Position numbers and translations under genes: made by a program
NCBI GenBank assembly: GCA_017623265.1
Contig: JAGAPM010000123.1
Coordinates: 1 to 11,100 of the forward strand
Direction of reading: 5' to 3'
Length of the DNA: 11,100 nucleotides
From: Lentisphaeria bacterium
Lineage (GTDB): Bacteria; Verrucomicrobiota; Lentisphaeria; Victivallales; UBA1829
Notes under the pieces: model-generated
Databases searched by the model: none
What the model was told of the DNA's origin: nothing
Seen by the model: only the letters and a program-made list of their open reading frames with translations
Part shown: one piece after another, positions 7,029 through 11,100 of the stretch
Layout: every line of letters starts with the position of its first letter
Position numbering within the stretch: the first letter of the stretch is position 1

Positions 7029-8357
7029 TTATTTTAATTTCGTGTTAATGTAGAATCGTCCCGGATTTCTGCGGAAGGAGAACGAACCCTTTCTGCCGTC
7101 CTCTGCGATCACATCATAATCGCCGTAGAATCCTTTGAACACCACCTGCCCTTCCGCGTCGGACTCCGCATCCAGCTCGGTGTGCCATTCATTCGTGAAG
7201 AGATCCCGGATCATGTGGTAAGCGGGTTTCGGCGTGAAGTCGAACCGCAGCAGACCGCCGTGATAGTAATTTTCTCCGGCAGTCATATCCCCCGGCTCCG
7301 CATTATAAGCATAGCCATCAATGAGGTTCCAGTACAGGATCCCTTCCATGGCGGCATGGCTGAACCACATGGAATAGATGGTGCGGATGATCTCCGCCTG
7401 CAGTTCTTCATCTTCCGTCCCGTTGCTGTATGCCGGAATCGTAAGTTCTGTGATATGAAGGGGTTTTCCTAATTTTTCGTAAGTATCCATCACGTCATAG
7501 ACCCGTTCCGGATCGTAGAATGGTGCGGCAAGTTCCGCCTCCTGCTCCGCTCGGTAGAACATGTGATACTGCATGCCGATGGAATCGATCCGCGCGCCTT
7601 TGAGCATGGCGCGTTCGATCTGCATGTAATAGGGGCTGCGGTCGTAGAAAAAATACTCTTCCTGCCAGATCCGGCTGTGGGCTTCATTGATAGCGAGACG
7701 GTTTGCAGGGAAATATTTTTCCGCCGTCTTGAAGCTCCACTCCACAAAATCAGGCTGGTGGTAGAACGGACAACGGAAACCGGTCCCCCCCCAGAAAGTT
7801 TCGTTGGTCACTTCCCAGAGATTGATCCGGTGTTTGTAGCGCTCCGCCAGTTCCGCAAAACGTTTTTCCAGCGCCAGCTTGATCCCGGTGATATCTTTCG
7901 GCGCCCATTCCGGTGTAAAGACGGCGTAGTTCAGACAGTGTGCCTTCGGTTCGATCCCGTTTGCTTCACAGAAATCCAGACACAGATCCGGAGCGGGTCT
8001 GCGGTAAACTTTCGGACTGTCCGCGGCGAACCGTGGTTTGCCCTGCTCTGGCTCCAGATCGCTCCAGTAAAAGGGCAGCGTGGCAATGTTGCAGCCTTCG
8101 GCAAAATATTTCAGGTACAACTGATTTTTCTCTGCGGAATCAAACTCATCCAGCATGAACAGGTTTGCCCCGTAACGGAACGCATGATTTTTCTGGACCA
8201 GCTTCACTTTTGTGCCGGAAAGTGCCTTGCCTTCTGCATCGGTCAGCGTCACATGGCCAACGCCTTTGCGATTGGTCTCGATCCCGTCTTTGATCCGGTC
8301 TTCCATGTAAGATCGCTTGGCATTGACAAAGCGCAAAACTTCATTCCGTCTGCTCAT
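7029..8357 (-). CDS. GH10 family glycoside hydrolase, cytoplasmic (copy B)
   Basis: 442 residues, a divergent paralogue of copy A. The acid/base is E186 in LWEVTNE and the nucleophile is E304 in HITELTI. GMQYHM (261-266) and ILYWNLIDG (340-348) match the GH10 barrel. The N-terminal strand-rich segment (about 33-66), with HVTLTDAEGK and NHAFRYGANLF, mirrors copy A, as does the C-terminal GQVVFKGFYGDYDV (403-416). Where GH10 enzymes and copy A carry GHxLxW, this protein has KAHCLNYAVF (138-147), so the tryptophan is gone and the minus subsites probably differ. There is no signal peptide. AAAGG lies 7 nt before the ATG. The ATG overlaps the GH13 stop as ATGA, indicating translational coupling. 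Family assignment is firm; substrate is unknown. Confidence 0.88.
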   Translation of the reverse strand: MSRRNEVLRFVNAKRSYMEDRIKDGIETNRKGVGHVTLTDAEGKALSGTKVKLVQKNHAFRYGANLFMLDEFDSAEKNQLYLKYFAEGCNIATLPFYWSDLEPEQGKPRFAADSPKVYRRPAPDLCLDFCEANGIEPKAHCLNYAVFTPEWAPKDITGIKLALEKRFAELAERYKHRINLWEVTNETFWGGTGFRCPFYHQPDFVEWSFKTAEKYFPANRLAINEAHSRIWQEEYFFYDRSPYYMQIERAMLKGARIDSIGMQYHMFYRAEQEAELAAPFYDPERVYDVMDTYEKLGKPLHITELTIPAYSNGTEDEELQAEIIRTIYSMWFSHAAMEGILYWNLIDGYAYNAEPGDMTAGENYYHGGLLRFDFTPKPAYHMIRDLFTNEWHTELDAESDAEGQVVFKGFYGDYDVIAEDGRKGSFSFRRNPGRFYINTKLK

Positions 8358-9604
8358 TTTTTTACCTTTCGTTGAAATGCCGCAAATCCAAAATTCGGTA
8401 TTATTACTTTATTTTCAAATTGTTGTGCCTTTTTACTTTTAATAAAAACATCCATTCCGGCGGGGATGGCGATCTCCTGTGCCTCCTGTCCGAGGTTGAT
8501 TGCACAGAAGATCTTTCCGCCGCGATTGAAGCACAGCACATCGTTTTCCACGCTTACCGCTTCCACACTTTCCTGATAAAGTTCCGGCGTATTGAGACGG
8601 AACTGTGTTAATGTTTTGATAAAATTCCGGCGTTCCTCCGCATTGCCGGAGCGGTCGATCGAAAACTCGCCGGGATTTGCAAAGATGCTGTGCCGCGCAG
8701 TATCGCAGAACTCCACGCCGTTGTAAAGAAACGGCACGCCATCCAGCATGAAGTCCATGAAGAGTAATGCCTCAATTCCTTCCGCGCCAATGACTTTTTC
8801 GATCCGGCTTTCGTAGCACTCGTTTGCAAAGTCGTGATTCTCAAAATAACGGGCGCAGGGATACGGGGTGAGCATCGGCGCAGTAATGGCAGAAACTTTT
8901 TCCTCTCCGGTCCGCAGGATCTCATGCCGGATCTGTGACCAGCTCCAGTGGTAATAGAGATCAAACACGCCCATCTGCAATTCATCTTCCCTTTGGGGAG
9001 AACCTTCACAGAACATGATCAGATCCGGCTTGATCTTCCGGAGTTCTTCCACTGCGGACTGCCAGAAATCCAGCGGAACTTTATCCCCCATATCGCAGCG
9101 GAAGCCATCAGCATCCAGTTCAAAAGCATAGTAACGCATATTGTCCAGCAGGTACTTGCAGACGGCGGGATTGGAAAAATCCAGTTCGGGGAACCGATAT
9201 TCCGTTAAACCTTTTGCAAAGCCGGGATGAGCCTTCAGGAAAGAGGGTCCGGCGTGACAATAGACCAAATCCAGCAGCACCTTCATTCCCAGTGAATGAG
9301 CGGTGCGGATGAAAGATTTCATATCGTCTTCCGTACCGTATTCCGGGTCGATCTTTGTGTAATCGGAGATCCGGTAGGGGTTGCGGGGATTGTTGCAGCC
9401 GGAGGCGATCTGACGGGGCGACCAGTTCTCCTGAGCCATGTCATCATCCGCCACCGCCACAGGGCAGAGATAGAGGATCTTCACGCCCAGATCCGCCACT
9501 TCCGGCAGGCGTTTTTCAGCGGCGGCAATGGTCCCTTCCGGCGTAAATGGACGCAGAAAGAGCTGATAAAGTGTTTCACCGTTGATGCGTTTTTTATTGT
9601 TCAT
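8354..9604 (-). CDS. GH13 alpha-amylase-superfamily enzyme, compact and cytoplasmic
   Basis: 416 residues. It is an (alpha/beta)8 enzyme acting on alpha-glucosidic bonds by hydrolysis or transfer. The family regions are in order: region I DLVYCHAG (112-119), region II DGFRCD with nucleophile D171, region III FCEGSP with acid/base E200, and region IV FENHD with stabiliser D258. GVPFLYNGVEF follows. The start matches the GH13 opening, with TLYQLFLRPFTPEGT (11-25). In region I the usual Asn before His is C116; that Asn commonly binds calcium, so this protein may be calcium-independent. The C-terminal beta domain is short, and there is no signal peptide. GGAG lies 8 nt before the ATG, and the gene starts 4 nt after the dehydratase stop. 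Its presence in a GH10 operon suggests a glycan with mixed linkages, or a role in storage glycan turnover. Exact specificity is not readable. Confidence 0.88.
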   Translation of the reverse strand: MNNKKRINGETLYQLFLRPFTPEGTIAAAEKRLPEVADLGVKILYLCPVAVADDDMAQENWSPRQIASGCNNPRNPYRISDYTKIDPEYGTEDDMKSFIRTAHSLGMKVLLDLVYCHAGPSFLKAHPGFAKGLTEYRFPELDFSNPAVCKYLLDNMRYYAFELDADGFRCDMGDKVPLDFWQSAVEELRKIKPDLIMFCEGSPQREDELQMGVFDLYYHWSWSQIRHEILRTGEEKVSAITAPMLTPYPCARYFENHDFANECYESRIEKVIGAEGIEALLFMDFMLDGVPFLYNGVEFCDTARHSIFANPGEFSIDRSGNAEERRNFIKTLTQFRLNTPELYQESVEAVSVENDVLCFNRGGKIFCAINLGQEAQEIAIPAGMDVFIKSKKAQQFENKVIIPNFGFAAFQRKVKK

Positions 9605-9608
9605 ACGA

Positions 9609-10931
9609 TCAGCTCCACTGGCGGTCGTTCGCCCATTCTTTGTCCCACTGTTCCGTGCTTTCCCACGCCACGGGGAAATCGGCGTGGAGTTTTTCCGCGA
9701 TCAGTTCTTCGTTCAGCTCATCAAAGCCGAGACCGGGCTTGTCCGGCACAGCGATATAACCGTTTTCGATCTTCAGCGCGGGCTTGATGAGATCCGCCCA
9801 CCAGGGCACATCCACGGAATGAACTTCCAGCGCCATAAAGTTCCGGGTCGCCGCCGCAACATGAACTGCCGCCATACAGGCAATGGGGCTTTCTGCCATG
9901 TGAATAGACATCTGAACGCCATGTTCTTCTGCAAGATCGCCGATCTTTTTTGTTTCCAGAATACCGCCCGCCGTCAGCACGTCCGGGTGAATCACGGCAA
10001 GCGAACCGCTCTGCAGCAGGGGCAGGAACGATTCCTTGAGATACATGTCTTCACCCGTCCCGATGGGAGTGGTTGTGGAGTTGGCAAGGCGGACATACTG
10101 ATTGGTCATCTGCCAGGGTACAGGGTCTTCCATCCAGGCGAGATTGAATTTTTCCAGTCGCTTCGCCAGCTTGATGCAATCCTCCAGCGGGATATGCCCC
10201 AGATGGTCAATGGCGATGGGGCTCTCATATCCGGTCACGGCACGACATTCCGCCATGTAGTTCTCAAGATAATCCAGCCCGGTTTCGGTAATATGGATCC
10301 CGGTAAACGGGTGTGCGGTGTTAAAAAGATCGTATGCCTCCCCGCGCATGGCGCGGGGATCAATGGACCCGTGAGGCGTACTGAAAACGGTCTTTTTGTA
10401 TTCCCGCATTTTTTCCAGAAAGCCCAGAGGCGCAGAGAGGGCTCCCGGCACATCCATCAACAGTTCGATCCCCAGATCCATTTTCAGGAAAGTATACCCC
10501 TGTTTCATCCGGTCGGCAAGAGCTTTCCCCATATCACGTCCGCCGCCTTCGGAATCGGTATCGCAGTAAATCCGGATCTTGTCACGGTACTTTCCGCCGA
10601 GGAGCTGCCACACAGGAACGCCCCACGCCTTCCCCGCAAGGTCCCACAGCGCGACTTCGATCCCGCACACGCCACCCGCCTGACGGGAATCACCGCCGAA
10701 CTGTTTGATCCGGCGGAAAATTTTCTCCACATTGCAGGGGTTTTCTCCAAGAATACGGCTCTTGAGCATGGCGGCATAAGTCCGGCTGGAGGCATCCCGC
10801 ACCTCGCCATAACCAATCAAGCCCTGATTGGTATAAATCTTGATCAACGTACAACGTTTCGGTGCGCCATCAATATCTGCAAAACGGACATCGGTGATCT
10901 TCAATGTGGAAGGATCGATTTCAGGATTCAT
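9609..10931 (-). CDS. MR/MLE (enolase-superfamily) sugar-acid dehydratase
   Basis: 440 residues. Members abstract the proton next to a carboxylate; those in sugar operons usually dehydrate aldonates or uronates to 2-keto-3-deoxy acids. Metal ligands are D242 (IDHLGHI), E268 (WMEDPVP) and E294 (TGEDMYL), spaced 26 and 26 residues. The dyad D317 (IHPDVLTAGGI) and H344 (SIHMAESP) follows at +23 and +27. These intervals equal those of mandelate racemase, placing it in the MR subgroup. The other-side base is K150 in FLKMD. Between K150 and D242 lie about 60 residues more than in mandelate racemase. ALEVHSVDVPWW (368-379) is shared with an uncharacterised subset of the superfamily. AAAGGA lies 6 nt before the ATG, 17 nt after the IclR stop. 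Dehydratase is favoured over racemase by context only. Confidence 0.88.
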   Translation of the reverse strand: MNPEIDPSTLKITDVRFADIDGAPKRCTLIKIYTNQGLIGYGEVRDASSRTYAAMLKSRILGENPCNVEKIFRRIKQFGGDSRQAGGVCGIEVALWDLAGKAWGVPVWQLLGGKYRDKIRIYCDTDSEGGGRDMGKALADRMKQGYTFLKMDLGIELLMDVPGALSAPLGFLEKMREYKKTVFSTPHGSIDPRAMRGEAYDLFNTAHPFTGIHITETGLDYLENYMAECRAVTGYESPIAIDHLGHIPLEDCIKLAKRLEKFNLAWMEDPVPWQMTNQYVRLANSTTTPIGTGEDMYLKESFLPLLQSGSLAVIHPDVLTAGGILETKKIGDLAEEHGVQMSIHMAESPIACMAAVHVAAATRNFMALEVHSVDVPWWADLIKPALKIENGYIAVPDKPGLGFDELNEELIAEKLHADFPVAWESTEQWDKEWANDRQWS

Positions 10932-10948
10932 ATTTTATCCTTTCTCTA

Positions 10949-11100
10949 TTATGATAAAAATTGTTTTTGAGCTTGAACAAGGGCTTTCAGCAGATCTGGC
11001 AGCCGTTCCGGTGAAAAATCCTCTGCCACGCCAAGCAGGGTCAATGCCGCAACGATCTTTCCCTCCAGATTCCGCAACGGAACAGAAAGTGCCCCGATCC
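10949..11100 (-). CDS. IclR-family transcriptional regulator, C-terminal end only
   Basis: Only the last 49 codons plus TAA (10949-10951) are in the window. The visible part begins IGALSVPLRNLEGKIVAALT, which matches the core of the IclR effector-binding domain, where a small hydrophobic pocket binds a catabolic intermediate. A terminal helix and SPERLPDLLKALVQAQKQ follow. The DNA-binding domain lies beyond the right edge. The gene is 17 nt upstream of the dehydratase and on the same strand, so it probably leads and controls the operon, sensing a pathway acid. The assignment rests on a short segment, hence moderate confidence. Confidence 0.72.
   Translation of the reverse strand, partial: IGALSVPLRNLEGKIVAALTLLGVAEDFSPERLPDLLKALVQAQKQFLS

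Noticed and set aside
9582..10970. Long open frame on the plus strand opposite the dehydratase gene
   Set aside because: It is antisense to a gene with full family motifs, has no recognisable domain, and arises from the codon bias of the real gene.
1..11100. CRISPR arrays, transposons, phage genes, tRNA or rRNA
   Set aside because: No regularly spaced repeats, transposase motifs, terminal inverted repeats, cloverleaf sequences or rRNA blocks were seen. Non-coding gaps are too short to hold most of these.

Overview
The window looks like a bacterial carbohydrate-catabolism locus. Genes are tightly packed, start at ATG and have Shine-Dalgarno sites. The mix of divergent GH10 enzymes without signal peptides, a mandelate-racemase-type dehydratase, an RraA-fold protein and an IclR regulator resembles gut or environmental PVC-group bacteria (Lentisphaerota/Victivallales or relatives). 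This placement is an inference from gene style, not from a marker gene.

Layout. (i) 1-2614, minus strand: a GH27 alpha-galactosidase-like enzyme followed by an MFS transporter that runs off the left edge. (ii) 2615-2794: an AT-rich divergent promoter region holding a perfect 17-bp dyad (2694-2710) whose arms overlap candidate -35 boxes in both directions. (iii) 2795-3922, plus strand: a lone DegT/WbpE-type sugar aminotransferase. (iv) 3923-4019: two hairpins, one a bidirectional Rho-independent terminator shared by convergent genes. (v) 4020-11100, minus strand: one apparent operon in the order IclR regulator (3' end only), MR/MLE-family dehydratase, GH13 hydrolase, GH10 (copy B), RraA-fold aldolase-like protein, GH10 (copy A), SDR dehydrogenase. 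Its gaps are 17 nt or less, apart from 21 nt before GH10 copy A, and include a 4-bp ATGA overlap and a 1-nt gap.

How the genes may work together (inference). No visible hydrolase has a signal peptide, so the glycosidases probably act in the cytoplasm on imported oligosaccharides, possibly brought in by the MFS protein. The released sugar could be oxidised by the SDR, dehydrated to a 2-keto-3-deoxy acid by the MR/MLE enzyme and cleaved by the RraA-fold protein to pyruvate plus an aldehyde, under IclR control. That combination of two divergent GH10 paralogues with an oxidative sugar-acid route is the most novel aspect.

The clearest anomaly is an in-frame TGA at codon 43 of the SDR gene (4650-4652), in an otherwise intact reading frame with all catalytic residues present.
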